Source of the DNA: Roseateles depolymerans
GTDB lineage: Bacteria > Pseudomonadota > Gammaproteobacteria > Burkholderiales > Burkholderiaceae_C
DNA length: 64,000 bases
Reading direction: 5' to 3'
Assembly: GCA_003241055.1 (NCBI GenBank)
Contig: QFOD01000003.1
Coordinates: forward strand, 239,241 to 303,240
Positions within the stretch are counted from its first letter, which is position 1. The number at the start of each line of letters is the position of its first letter. Both the position numbers and the translations under genes were made by a program. The notes below the pieces were generated by a model. That model was not told where the DNA came from. It did not search any database and saw only the letters and a list, made by a program, of their open reading frames with translations. Shown here one piece after another: positions 33,935-42,628 of this stretch.

Positions 33935-35606
33935 GCCCCTGCCGTCCGTGAAAGTCGCCCTGGCCCAGCTCAATGTCGTCGTTGGCGACCTGCAGGGCAA
34001 CGCGGATCGCATCATTGCTCAAGCGCGCGAGGCGCACCGCGCTGGGGTTGATCTGCTGGTGACGCCCGAACTCGCGCTGTGCGGCTATCCGGCCGAGGAC
34101 CTGCTGTTGCGCCCGGCCTTCCTGGCTGCCTGCGAAGGGCAATTGCGCCGCATCGCCACCGAACTGGCGGATTGCGCCGGGCTGCTGGTGGTCGTGGGCC
34201 ACCCGCAGGCGCGCGATGAGGCGGTGATCCGTGAGCGCAGCTGGTCCGAGCCTCCCTGCCTGAATGCCGCTTCGGTGCTGGCCGGGGGGCAGGTCGTGCA
34301 CACCTACGCCAAGCGCGAGCTGCCCAACTACCAGGTGTTCGACGAACGCCGCTATTTCGTCTCCGGCCGCGAACTGGGGCGTGAGGCGGTGGTGTTCGAC
34401 GTGAAGGGCCTGCGCGTGGGTCTGTTGATCTGCGAGGACGCCTGGTTTGATGAACCTGCCGCCGCCGCCAAGGCGGCCGGCGCCGAGATGCTGTGCGTGG
34501 TCAATGCCTCGCCCTTCCATGTCGGCAAGACCGAGGAGCGCGAGGCCCGCATGGCCGAGCGCGCCTGCGCCACCGGCCTGCCGCTGCTCTATGCGCACCT
34601 GGTGGGCGGGCAGGACGAGGTGGTGTTCGACGGCGCCTCGTTTGCGTTGCAGGCCGACGGCACGCTGGCCGCGCGTGCCCCGCTGTTCGAAGAGGCTTTG
34701 CTGGTGCTGGAGGTTGACGAGCAGCGGCGCCTTAGCGGCCCGATCACGCCGTTGCCCGAGTTCGAGGCCCAGGTCTGGCAGGCGCTGGTCATCGGCGTGC
34801 GCGACTACCTCGGCAAGAACGGTTTCCCGGGCGCGCTCATCGGCCTGTCGGGGGGCATCGACTCGGCGCTGGTGCTGGCCGTGGCGGTGGACGCGCTGGG
34901 CGCCGACAAGGTGAGGGCGGTGATGATGCCCTCGCCCTACACGGCCGACATCTCCTGGATCGATGCGCGCGACATGGCCGAGCGGCTCTCGGTGCGCTAC
35001 GACGAGATGAGCATCGTGCCCATGTTCGAGGCCTTCAACGCGACGCTGGCCGAGGAATTCAAGGGCCGCGCGATCGACGCGACCGAGGAGAACATCCAGG
35101 CGCGCATCCGCGGCACGTTGCTGATGGCGCTGTCCAACAAGTTCGGCAGCATCGTGCTGACCACGGGCAACAAGAGCGAGATGGCGACCGGCTACTGCAC
35201 GCTGTACGGCGACATGGCGGGCGGCTTCGCGGTCATCAAGGACGTGGCCAAGACGCTGGTGTTCCGCCTCGCGCGCTGGCGCAATGCGCAGGGGGCTGTG
35301 CCGGTGATCCCGGAGCGCATCATCACCCGCCCGCCGTCGGCCGAGCTGCGCCCCGACCAGAAAGACGAGGACAGCCTGCCGCCCTACGAGGTGCTGGACG
35401 CCATCCTGGCCCGCTACATGGAGCAGGACCAGTCCATCGCCGAGATCATCGCCGCCGGCTTCCGGCCCGAGGACGTGGAGCGCGTGACCCGGCTGATCAA
35501 GCTCAACGAGTACAAGCGCCGCCAGGCGCCGGTGGGCATACGCATCACCCACCGCGGCTTCGGGCGCGACTGGCGCTATCCCATCACCTCGCGGTTTCGC
35601 GCCTGA
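33933..35606 (+). CDS. nadE: Glutamine-dependent NAD+ synthetase
   Basis: Last step of NAD synthesis: amidates deamido-NAD with ammonia released from glutamine. The 557-residue two-domain enzyme has an N-terminal nitrilase-type glutaminase with Glu46 (TPELALCGY), Lys127 (YAKRELPN) and Cys167 (LICEDAWF). The C-terminal synthetase has the PP-loop LSGGIDSAL at about 305-313 and TTGNKSEMATGYCTLYGD. A CATAAT box at 33901-33906 is a likely -10. The PII gene glnB follows 79 bases later, a common betaproteobacterial pairing that ties glutamine use to nitrogen sensing. Confidence 0.96.
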   Translation: MPLPSVKVALAQLNVVVGDLQGNADRIIAQAREAHRAGVDLLVTPELALCGYPAEDLLLRPAFLAACEGQLRRIATELADCAGLLVVVGHPQARDEAVIRERSWSEPPCLNAASVLAGGQVVHTYAKRELPNYQVFDERRYFVSGRELGREAVVFDVKGLRVGLLICEDAWFDEPAAAAKAAGAEMLCVVNASPFHVGKTEEREARMAERACATGLPLLYAHLVGGQDEVVFDGASFALQADGTLAARAPLFEEALLVLEVDEQRRLSGPITPLPEFEAQVWQALVIGVRDYLGKNGFPGALIGLSGGIDSALVLAVAVDALGADKVRAVMMPSPYTADISWIDARDMAERLSVRYDEMSIVPMFEAFNATLAEEFKGRAIDATEENIQARIRGTLLMALSNKFGSIVLTTGNKSEMATGYCTLYGDMAGGFAVIKDVAKTLVFRLARWRNAQGAVPVIPERIITRPPSAELRPDQKDEDSLPPYEVLDAILARYMEQDQSIAEIIAAGFRPEDVERVTRLIKLNEYKRRQAPVGIRITHRGFGRDWRYPITSRFRA

Positions 35607-35685
35607 GCGCGCCGCTGGGGCGGGCTTGAGCCTGCCGCTGCGAAGGTCGGGCTCGCGCCTCTAAACTCGGGGCAAAGGAGCAGCC

Positions 35686-36024
35686 ATGAAGCAGATCACC
35701 GCCATCATCAAACCCTTCAAGCTCGACGAGGTCCGCGAAGCGCTGGCCGAGGTCGGCGCTTCGGGCCTGACGGTCACCGAGGTCAAGGGCTTCGGCCGCC
35801 AGAAAGGGCATACCGAGCTCTACCGTGGGGCGGAGTACGTCGTCGACTTCCTGCCCAAGGTCAAGGTCGAGGTTGTGGTCAAGGACGAGGAGGTCGAGCG
35901 CTGCATCGACGCCATCCTGAAGGCGGCCAAGACCGGCAAGATCGGCGACGGCAAGATCTTCGTGACGCCGGTGGAGCAGGTGGTGCGCATCCGCACCGGC
36001 GAGACCGACGAAGCGGCGGTCTGA
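35686..36024 (+). CDS. glnB: Nitrogen regulatory protein P-II
   Basis: A trimeric signal protein that reads 2-oxoglutarate, ATP/ADP and glutamine (by uridylylation) and controls NtrB and GlnE. The 112-residue sequence has the T-loop GFGRQKGHTELYRGAEY with the uridylylated Tyr51, and the C-terminal signature GKIGDGKIFVTPVEQVVRIRTGE (in parts). AAAGGAG precedes the ATG by six bases. GlnB and GlnK are hard to separate by sequence; the nadE neighbour rather than amtB favours GlnB. Confidence 0.94.
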   Translation: MKQITAIIKPFKLDEVREALAEVGASGLTVTEVKGFGRQKGHTELYRGAEYVVDFLPKVKVEVVVKDEEVERCIDAILKAAKTGKIGDGKIFVTPVEQVVRIRTGETDEAAV

Positions 36025-36028
36025 GGCG

Positions 36029-36409
36029 TCAGCCCGCCAGCTTCTGCCAGATGGCGGCGGCCCAGATGCCGCCCGCCAGCAGCAGCGCCAGCAGCACGGC
36101 AGCGCTGGCGATGTCCTTCGAGCGTTTTGAGAGGTCGTGCAGCTCGAAGGAGACGCGGTCGATGGCCGCCTCGATCGCCGAGTTCAGCAACTCGACGATC
36201 AGCACGATCAGCAGCGAACCCAGCAGCAGAGCGATCTGCACCCAGTCGCGGCCCAGCCAGAACGCCAGCGGCGTGGCGACCAGCACCAGCCAGACCTCCT
36301 GGCGAAAGGCGCTCTCGCCGCTGTAGGCTGCCTTCAGTCCCGCCCATGAATAGCCGGCGGCGTGGAAGATGCGATCCAGGCCGGTGCGGCCCTTGTGCGG
36401 GTTGCTCAT
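36029..36409 (-). CDS. dgkA: Diacylglycerol kinase, prokaryotic type
   Basis: A 126-residue inner membrane enzyme that phosphorylates diacylglycerol for phospholipid recycling. Three helices are visible, with the family motif ELLNSAIEAAIDRVSFELHDLSKRSKDIASAAV (key parts: ELLNSAIE and KDIASAAV) holding the catalytic Glu and Asp. It is the last gene of a five-gene minus-strand operon; its ATG overlaps the RDD gene stop (ATGA). Its stop lies four bases from that of glnB, to which it is convergent. Confidence 0.95.
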   Translation of the reverse strand: MSNPHKGRTGLDRIFHAAGYSWAGLKAAYSGESAFRQEVWLVLVATPLAFWLGRDWVQIALLLGSLLIVLIVELLNSAIEAAIDRVSFELHDLSKRSKDIASAAVLLALLLAGGIWAAAIWQKLAG

Positions 36410-36918
36410 GGACGGGTAGGTAATTGGGTCACGATCTGCGTACCGCTGAGCAGGTCGTGCAGAAAACGGCGTTGGGGATGCAGCCGAGCCAGCAGCGCAT
36501 AGGCCAGCATGCCGGCGATCAGCGCCCCGGAGATGGCCGTGCCGCTATGCAGCCCGGCGATGCGGGTGGCCAGCAGGGCCGGGACGAACCATAACCAGCT
36601 CAGCAGGAAGCGCCCCAGCGCGCGCGCAGCGCTCAGCGGTCGGCCTGCATTGTCGACGACACGCAGGTGCCAGGTCTTCATGGCCAGCGTCTGGCCGGAA
36701 CGTGTCCAGAACGCGATGAAGTACGCGCCAATCACGACGAACAGCAGCAGGCCCAGGCCCGTGCGACCGTGCAGCGCGTGGCGCTGCTGCGTGACACCTG
36801 CGTAGATCAGGCCGACGAAGAAGACGACGCCGAACAGCAGCACGCCCTCGTAGAGAAAGGCGGCCAGACGGCGGGCCAGGCCGGGTGTTGCGGCCGGCGC
36901 GTCGATCGTTGCAGTCAT
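36406..36918 (-). CDS. RDD family membrane protein
   Basis: A 170-residue protein with an RDD domain: LARRLAAFLYEGVLLFGV at the start (the Arg and acidic residue positions of the family name), then GQTLAMKTWHLRVVDNAGRPLS, and a C-terminal RRFLHDLLSGTQIV. Three to four helices are predicted. The function of RDD proteins is mostly unknown; some affect ion or osmolyte transport. It is coupled to both neighbours by ATGA overlaps. Confidence 0.88.
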   Translation of the reverse strand: MTATIDAPAATPGLARRLAAFLYEGVLLFGVVFFVGLIYAGVTQQRHALHGRTGLGLLLFVVIGAYFIAFWTRSGQTLAMKTWHLRVVDNAGRPLSAARALGRFLLSWLWFVPALLATRIAGLHSGTAISGALIAGMLAYALLARLHPQRRFLHDLLSGTQIVTQLPTRP

Positions 36919-37757
36919 GGGCGAGCGTCGGAGGCTGCTCGCGGCGCCTTCAGGGACTTGGGAAGCAGGGTCTTGGCATTCACCAGCGCGGGGTCGGCGA
37001 CGACCTTAGCCTCGCCGGCCACATGGTGCGCGGGCAGCGCCGGGGCCTGCGTGATCAGCACCGTGCTGGCTCCGGGGCGGGCCTGGATGACGCTGCCGTT
37101 GACCGGGACCTGCGTGCGCAGCTTGGGCGCGGCGGGCACCAGATTGGATTTGGGTTGCGCGTTCAGTCCGCGCGCCGAGGCCGCCGGGGCGGCAGCCAGT
37201 GCACGCTTGCGCGCAGCGGCCTTCTCGGCAAGTTCGTGACGCTTCTCGGGCGGGAGGGCCTGGTAGACCTCCCATTTCTCGCGCCGCTTCTCGGCGTCCA
37301 TCTGCTTCGCAAACTGGTAGGCAATGCGCGCATCGCGCCGCTCGTCGGGCGTGAGCTTGGACCAGTCGCGCATCCGCTCATGCAGTCGCTCAAGCTCGGC
37401 TGGGTGCAACGAGGCCAGCAAGGGCGCGGCATTGAGCCATTTGGTGCGCTGGTTGGCGCTCAGCCGGTCCCAGTCGCGTGCCAGCGGAGCCAGCAATTGC
37501 TGCTGCGCCGGTGTCAATGACTTCCAGTTCGGCACCTCCGTCAATGCTGATACGGCAGGGAGCTTGACGGACGAAGCCGGCGCGGCAGGCGCCGGGGCGA
37601 CGAGCGCGGAAGGACTCGCGCTTGCAGCCGGCTCCGGGGCCGACGCAGCTTCCGGCACCTGGGCCACGCCCAGGCCGGACGTTGCCGCCAGCAGCAATGC
37701 GGTCAGCAGGCGATAAGGCGATAGGCGTGAAGTCTGGGCAACCCGGCTCATGGGCAT
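36915..37757 (-). CDS. DUF3106 exported protein
   Basis: A 280-residue protein. The N-terminal signal sequence (YRLLTALLLAATSGLGVAQ) is followed by an Ala/Pro/Ser-rich linker, then the DUF3106 repeat-like region with W-x-x-L-T-P-A-Q and L-x-P-x-E-R motifs (WKSLTPAQQQLLAPLARDWD, WSKLTPDERRDARIAYQFAK). The C-terminus is low-complexity. The function is unknown, though the W-LTP-Q repeats recall Spy/CpxP-type envelope chaperones. ATG 37757 has an alternative two codons downstream. It overlaps the RDD start by ATGA. Confidence 0.85.
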   Translation of the reverse strand: MPMSRVAQTSRLSPYRLLTALLLAATSGLGVAQVPEAASAPEPAASASPSALVAPAPAAPASSVKLPAVSALTEVPNWKSLTPAQQQLLAPLARDWDRLSANQRTKWLNAAPLLASLHPAELERLHERMRDWSKLTPDERRDARIAYQFAKQMDAEKRREKWEVYQALPPEKRHELAEKAAARKRALAAAPAASARGLNAQPKSNLVPAAPKLRTQVPVNGSVIQARPGASTVLITQAPALPAHHVAGEAKVVADPALVNAKTLLPKSLKAPRAASDARP

Positions 37758-37761
37758 CCGG

Positions 37762-38217
37762 TCACTCTTGATCGTCCCGCAGGAACTCTGCGAACCCCGG
37801 ATCCCGGAACGCCGCAGGCGGCAGCTTGTCGCTCAACAGGGCCGTATCGACTTCGGCCGCGGCCACCAGTTCACGATGGAACTGGCCGCGCTGTGCCAGC
37901 AGCAGCCCGGCCAGCAGCAAGGCCAGCGGCACGAGCGACAGCCCACGTGACCAGAAGCCGCACGAGCGGCCGCGGCCACCACCCAAGGCCAGGGTCGGGC
38001 CACCCCGGGAGACGACGGTGCCTGCGGCGACCAGCCCGCGGGCGGCCCGGGCCGCCTGGGCGCGCGCCAGCGCCTGCTCGCGCGCAAAGCGAAGGCGCTC
38101 ACCGACATCGGCCGGCAGCGCGGCATTGCGCTCGCTCAGGCCGGCCGCAATGCGTAGCCCGAAGCGCGTGACGCGCGCGTCAAGATCGGCAGTGGCGGAG
38201 TAGTTCGGCGAATTCAT
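37762..38217 (-). CDS. DUF3619 membrane protein, possible anti-sigma partner
   Basis: A 151-residue protein with one transmembrane segment (LSLVPLALLLAGLLLAQ) at about 102-118. The N-terminal cytosolic part begins ARVTRFGLRIAAGLSERNAALPADVGERLRFAREQAL in pieces; the C-terminal tail carries DTALLSDKLPPAAFRDPGFAEFL. Its single-helix topology and ATGA coupling to the ECF sigma gene suggest an anti-sigma role, which is inference. Only four bases separate it from the DUF3106 gene. Confidence 0.82.
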   Translation of the reverse strand: MNSPNYSATADLDARVTRFGLRIAAGLSERNAALPADVGERLRFAREQALARAQAARAARGLVAAGTVVSRGGPTLALGGGRGRSCGFWSRGLSLVPLALLLAGLLLAQRGQFHRELVAAAEVDTALLSDKLPPAAFRDPGFAEFLRDDQE

Positions 38218-38783
38218 AGCGTGATCCCTTTGGCCTTGAGCGCCTTGGCCAGTGCGTGGACTGCTCGGGAGCAGTGCGTTTTGACACTGCCTTCCGAGCA
38301 ACCCATGACAGTGGCCGTCTCGGCGACGTCCAGTTCTTCCCAGTAACGCAGCAGGAAGGCTTCGCGTTGACGAGCCGGCAGCTGTTCCACCTCGGCCTCT
38401 ATTTTTTGCAATATCTGTGCCCGGCCGACTTCGTCCGCTGCGCTCAATGCGCCCAGGGCGCCGTCCCGGCTTTCCAGGACCTCCAGCAGATCGAAGTCGC
38501 CATCGCCATCCCCGCCACCTTCGAAGTCCGACATGTTGGTCAGTACCGCGTTGCGCACCTTCTGGCGCCGGAACCAGTCCATGGTCGCATTGGACAGAAT
38601 GCGCTGGAACAGCAGCGGCAATTCAGCGGCAGGGCGGTCGAAGTAGTTTTCGGCCAGCCGGATCATGGCGTCCTGCACGATGTCCAGCGCGGCATCGTCA
38701 TCGCGCACGAGGTAGGCCGTGCGCTTGAAGGCGCGGCGATCCACCGTGCGCAGGAAGTCGTTGAGTTCTTTGTCGGAGGCCAA
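38214..38783 (-). CDS. ECF RNA polymerase sigma factor
   Basis: A 189-residue ECF sigma factor. Region 2 includes FKRTAYLVRDDDAALDIVQDAMIRLAENY and MDWFRRQKVRN; region 4 contains LPARQREAFLLRYWEELDVAETATVMGCSEGSVKTHCSRAVHALAKAL (recognition helix GCSEGSVKTHCSRA). The start is a TTG at 38783: an in-frame TAA lies ten codons upstream and no ATG or GTG fits between. The gene heads an operon with DUF3619, DUF3106, RDD and dgkA genes, which points to an envelope-stress regulon. It diverges from ilvB. Confidence 0.9.
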   Translation of the reverse strand: MASDKELNDFLRTVDRRAFKRTAYLVRDDDAALDIVQDAMIRLAENYFDRPAAELPLLFQRILSNATMDWFRRQKVRNAVLTNMSDFEGGGDGDGDFDLLEVLESRDGALGALSAADEVGRAQILQKIEAEVEQLPARQREAFLLRYWEELDVAETATVMGCSEGSVKTHCSRAVHALAKALKAKGITL

Positions 38784-38974
38784 GGCGGGCGGCTTTACAG
38801 CGGTCGGCTCGAATTATCGCATTCGCGGAATACGAAGGCTTATGGGGTTTGAGTCGGCATAATAGCGTTTCGCACAAAGAGTCATGGTCTCTCAGCGGCC
38901 CGCCCGACAGGGGCACCGTCTGTTGACCGCGCAGGCTCCGAATCCGCCTCATGAGGGCGCGAGGAGGGGCACCG

Positions 38975-40795
38975 ATGGTTTTTCGTCAGAGAAAATCACA
39001 GAGGTTCGATATGGACATGTCTGCCGCGGAGTTCAAGCGTGCCGCTTCGGCACAGCCGCATTCCACTTCCCCCCAATCTCCCGAAGAGCTGAACGGCTCC
39101 GAGATCCTCGTTCGTTGCCTGCAGGCCGAAGGTGTGAACCACCTCTGGGGTTATCCCGGAGGGGCGGTGCTCTACATCTACGACGCCCTGTACAAGCAGG
39201 ACAGCATCCAGCATGTGCTGGTGCGTCACGAACAGGCCGCCGTGCACGCGGCCGACGGCTTTGCCCGAGCCACCGGCGAGGTCGGCGTGGCACTGGTGAC
39301 CTCAGGTCCTGGCGTCACCAATGCGATCACTGGCATCGCGACCGCCTACATGGACTCCATCCCGATGGTGATCATCACGGGTCAGGTCCCCACGCCGGCC
39401 ATCGGCCTGGACGCATTCCAGGAATGCGACACCGTCGGCATCACGCGCCCCATCGTCAAGCACAACTTCCTGGTGAAGGATGTGCGCGATCTCGCGTTGA
39501 CGATGAAGAAGGCCTTCCACATCGCACGTACAGGTCGCCCCGGCCCGGTCGTTGTGGACATTCCCAAGGATGTGTCGCTGGCGCGCACGAGCTTCAGCTA
39601 TCCGGAGCGCGTCGAGATGCGCTCCTACAACCCGGTCAAGAAAGGCCACAGCGGGCAGATCCGCAAGGCGGTGCAGCTGCTGTTGCAGGCCAAGCGGCCC
39701 TATATCTACACCGGCGGCGGCGTCATCCTGGGCGAGGCCACGGCAGAACTGCGCGAACTGGTCGACCTGCTGGGCTACCCCTGCACCAACACGCTGATGG
39801 GCCTGGGTGCCATGCCGGGCACCGATCCGCGCTTCCTGGGCATGCTGGGCATGCACGGCACCTACGAGGCCAACATGACCATGCAGCACTGCGATGTGCT
39901 GCTGGCCGTGGGGGCGCGCTTCGATGACCGGGTGATCGGCAATCCCAAGCACTTCGCCCAGGTGGAGCGCAAGATCATCCACGTGGACATCGATCCGTCC
40001 TCGATCTCCAAGCGGGTGAGGGTGGATATCCCCATCGTCGGCGATGTGAAGGAAGTGCTGCGTGAGCTGATCTTTCAGATCCGCGAGGCACAGGCCCGGC
40101 CGGATGCCGATGCGCTGAACGCCTGGTGGACGCAGGTGAATGACTGGCGCGGCCAGAACTGCCTCGCCTACAAGGCGTCGGACGAGGTGATCAAGCCGCA
40201 GATGGTCGTCGAGACGCTGTGGAACCTGACGCGCGACCGCGACGCCTACATCACCTCTGACGTGGGCCAGCACCAGATGTGGGCGGCCCAGTTCTACAAG
40301 TTCGACGAGCCGCGCCGCTGGATCAACTCCGGTGGCCTGGGCACCATGGGCGTGGGCCTGCCCTACGCGATGGGCATCAAGCTCGCCCGCCCGGAGTCCG
40401 ACGTGTTCTGCGTCACCGGCGAGGGCAGCATCCAGATGTGCATCCAGGAGCTGTCCACCTGCCTGCAGTACCGCACGCCGGTGAAGATCGTTGCGCTGAA
40501 CAACCGCTACCTGGGCATGGTGCGCCAGTGGCAGGAACTCGAATACGAGGGCCGCTACTCGCACAGCTACATGGAGGCGCTGCCCAACTTCGTGAAGCTG
40601 GCCGAGGCCTACGGCCATGTGGGCCTGCTGGTGGAGAAGCCTTCCGACGTGGAGGGCGCACTTAAGGAGGCCATGCGTCTGAAGGACCGCACGGTGTTCC
40701 TGGACATCCGTACCGATCCGACCGAGAACGTCTGGCCCATGGTCAAGGCCGGCAAGGGCATTTCGGAAATGCTGCTGGGCTCGGAAGACCTGTGA
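38975..40795 (+). CDS. ilvB: Acetolactate synthase large (catalytic) subunit
   Basis: TPP-, Mg2+- and FAD-dependent enzyme making acetolactate or acetohydroxybutyrate, the first common step to valine, leucine and isoleucine. The protein has about 606 residues with GYPGGAVLYIYDAL, the catalytic Glu in LVRHEQAAVHAADG, and the TPP motif GEGSIQMCIQ...LNNRYLGM. ATG 38975 has a near-perfect AGGAGG seven bases upstream; ATG 39011 with AGAGG is a good alternative and gives 594 residues. A -10-like CATAAT lies at 38858-38863. The regulatory subunit gene follows after 160 bases. Confidence 0.95.
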   Translation: MVFRQRKSQRFDMDMSAAEFKRAASAQPHSTSPQSPEELNGSEILVRCLQAEGVNHLWGYPGGAVLYIYDALYKQDSIQHVLVRHEQAAVHAADGFARATGEVGVALVTSGPGVTNAITGIATAYMDSIPMVIITGQVPTPAIGLDAFQECDTVGITRPIVKHNFLVKDVRDLALTMKKAFHIARTGRPGPVVVDIPKDVSLARTSFSYPERVEMRSYNPVKKGHSGQIRKAVQLLLQAKRPYIYTGGGVILGEATAELRELVDLLGYPCTNTLMGLGAMPGTDPRFLGMLGMHGTYEANMTMQHCDVLLAVGARFDDRVIGNPKHFAQVERKIIHVDIDPSSISKRVRVDIPIVGDVKEVLRELIFQIREAQARPDADALNAWWTQVNDWRGQNCLAYKASDEVIKPQMVVETLWNLTRDRDAYITSDVGQHQMWAAQFYKFDEPRRWINSGGLGTMGVGLPYAMGIKLARPESDVFCVTGEGSIQMCIQELSTCLQYRTPVKIVALNNRYLGMVRQWQELEYEGRYSHSYMEALPNFVKLAEAYGHVGLLVEKPSDVEGALKEAMRLKDRTVFLDIRTDPTENVWPMVKAGKGISEMLLGSEDL

Positions 40796-40955
40796 GCGTG
40801 CCGAGCCGGCGGTTTTGGCCAGGGTTGCCGCCCTTGCCGAGGCCGGCGGTGCGGAACGCCAAGGCCCCAGCCTGATCCTCTTCAATCATTCGAACCCGTG
40901 GCCAAGGCCCGTCGGTTACCGCCGGCGGCGCTGAAGAGCGCGAAGGACGAAACCC

Positions 40956-41447
40956 ATGAAGCACATCATTGCACTGCTCATCGAGAACGAGCCCGGCGCC
41001 TTGTCGCGCGTCGTCGCGCTGTTCTCGGCCCGCGGCTACAACATCGAGAGCCTGACGGTGGCGCCGACCGAGGATGCCTCGCTGTCCCGCATGACCATCG
41101 TCACCACCGGCAGCGAGGAGGTGATCGAGCAGATCACCAAGCACCTGAACCGGCTCATCGAGGTCGTGAAGGTGGTGGACCTGACGGAAGGCCACTTCAT
41201 CGAGCGTGAGCTCATGCTGATCAAGGTGCGGGCCGTCGGCAAGGAGCGCGAGGAGATCAAGCGCACGGCCGACATCTTCCGCGGCCACATCATCGACGTG
41301 ACCGAAAAGACCTACACCATCGAACTGACCGGCGACGCCAGCAAGCTCGACGCCTTCATCGGCGCGATCGACCGCGCTGCCATCCTCGAAACCGTGCGCA
41401 CCGGTGCCTCCGGCATCGGCCGCGGCGAACGCATCCTGAGGGTCTGA
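40956..41447 (+). CDS. ilvN: Acetolactate synthase small (regulatory) subunit
   Basis: A 163-residue ACT-domain subunit that confers valine feedback inhibition on IlvB. It begins with the ACT fold HIIALLIENEPGALSRVVALFSARGYNIESLTVAPTED (key part NEPGALSRV) and continues with IIDVTEKTYTIELTGDASKLDAFI. GAAGGA precedes the ATG. The 160-base gap after ilvB has repeated GCCGGCGG and a distant complementary ACCGCCGGC (near 40918), so mRNA folding there is possible, but no terminator is seen. ilvC follows 85 bases later. Confidence 0.96.
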   Translation: MKHIIALLIENEPGALSRVVALFSARGYNIESLTVAPTEDASLSRMTIVTTGSEEVIEQITKHLNRLIEVVKVVDLTEGHFIERELMLIKVRAVGKEREEIKRTADIFRGHIIDVTEKTYTIELTGDASKLDAFIGAIDRAAILETVRTGASGIGRGERILRV

Positions 41448-41532
41448 TCCGGCTGGATCCGGCCTTCGCTTCATCGACTACCCCTCACTTTTGCCCCGTC
41501 GGCCATCAGCCGCAGAACCTGGAGAACCCACC

Positions 41533-42549
41533 ATGAACGTTTATTACGACAAGGACGCTGATCTCAGCCTCATCAAGGGCAAGAACGTCACCATCGTCGG
41601 CTACGGCTCCCAGGGCCATGCCCATGCCCAGAACCTGAACGACAGCGGCTGCAAGGTCACGGTCGCGCTGCGTCGCGGTGGCGCCTCCTGGGCCAAGGCC
41701 GAGGGTGCCGGCCTCAAGGTCGCAGAGATCGCCGAAGCGGTGAAGACCGCCGATGTCGTGATGATCCTGCTGCCCGACGAGCAGATCGCCGAGGTCTACA
41801 ACAAGGAGGTCGCGCCCAACCTCAAGGCCGGCGCATCGCTGGCCTTCGCGCACGGCTTCAACGTGCACTACGGCCAGGTGCAGCCGCGCGCCGACATCGA
41901 TGTCTGGATGGTGGCGCCCAAGGCCCCCGGCCACACGGTGCGCAACACCTACCGCCAGGGTGGCGGCGTGCCCCACCTGATCGCCGTCTACCAGGACACC
42001 ACGGGCAAGGCGCGTGACCTGGCCCTGAGCTATGCCGCGGCCAATGGCGGCGGCAAGGCCGGCATCATCGAGACCTCGTTCCGCGAGGAGACCGAGACCG
42101 ACCTGTTCGGCGAGCAGGCCGTCCTGTGCGGCGGCACGGTCGAGCTGATCAAGGCCGGCTTCGAGACCCTGGTGGAAGCTGGCTACGCGCCCGAGATGGC
42201 CTATTTCGAGTGCCTGCACGAGCTCAAGCTGATCGTGGACCTGATCTACGAAGGCGGGATCGGCAACATGAACTACTCGATCTCGAACAACGCGGAGTAC
42301 GGCGAGTATGTGACCGGCCCGCGCGTCGTCACCGAGGACACCAAGAACGCGATGCGTCAGTGCCTGAAGGACATCCAGACCGGCGAGTACGCCAAGTCCT
42401 TCATCCTGGAGAACAAGGCCGGCGCTCCGACGCTGATCAGCCGCCGTCGCCTGACCGCCGAGCACCCCATCGAGCAGGTGGGCGAGAAGCTGCGCGCGAT
42501 GATGCCCTGGATCAAGGCCAACAAGCTGGTCGACAAGTCCAAGAACTGA
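41533..42549 (+). CDS. ilvC: Ketol-acid reductoisomerase (NADP+)
   Basis: Class I (short) enzyme of 338 residues that isomerises and reduces acetolactate. The Rossmann motif GYGSQGHAHAQNLNDSG is followed by VALRRGG, whose Arg residues bind NADPH phosphate. The C-terminal knotted domain includes EETETDLFGEQAVLCGG and MNYSISNNAEYGEY. GGAGA is nine bases before the ATG. It completes ilvBNC and ends at the terminator at 42572. Confidence 0.98.
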   Translation: MNVYYDKDADLSLIKGKNVTIVGYGSQGHAHAQNLNDSGCKVTVALRRGGASWAKAEGAGLKVAEIAEAVKTADVVMILLPDEQIAEVYNKEVAPNLKAGASLAFAHGFNVHYGQVQPRADIDVWMVAPKAPGHTVRNTYRQGGGVPHLIAVYQDTTGKARDLALSYAAANGGGKAGIIETSFREETETDLFGEQAVLCGGTVELIKAGFETLVEAGYAPEMAYFECLHELKLIVDLIYEGGIGNMNYSISNNAEYGEYVTGPRVVTEDTKNAMRQCLKDIQTGEYAKSFILENKAGAPTLISRRRLTAEHPIEQVGEKLRAMMPWIKANKLVDKSKN

Positions 42550-42571
42550 TTTTCTAGGTCGTTCACTCCAG

Positions 42572-42606
42572 AAGGCCGCGCCCGTCCAAGGCGCGGCCTT
42601 TGTTTT
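42572..42606 (+). terminator. Rho-independent terminator after ilvC
   Basis: AAGGCCGCGCC, a seven-base loop, GGCGCGGCCTT, then TGTTTT: an 11-bp GC stem 22 bases after the ilvC stop. It separates ilvBNC from pssA-leuA. Confidence 0.9.
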
Positions 42607-42628
42607 GGCTGCGCTATCCTGCCGCCCC

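Noticed and set aside
38884..39010. Possible ilv leader peptide ahead of ilvB
   Set aside because: The short ATG frame has no run of Ile, Val or Leu codons and no terminator hairpin follows, so attenuation is not supported.
40796..40955. Terminator or riboswitch between ilvB and ilvN
   Set aside because: Repeated GCCGGCGG and a distant complement exist, but there is no compact stem with a T run.
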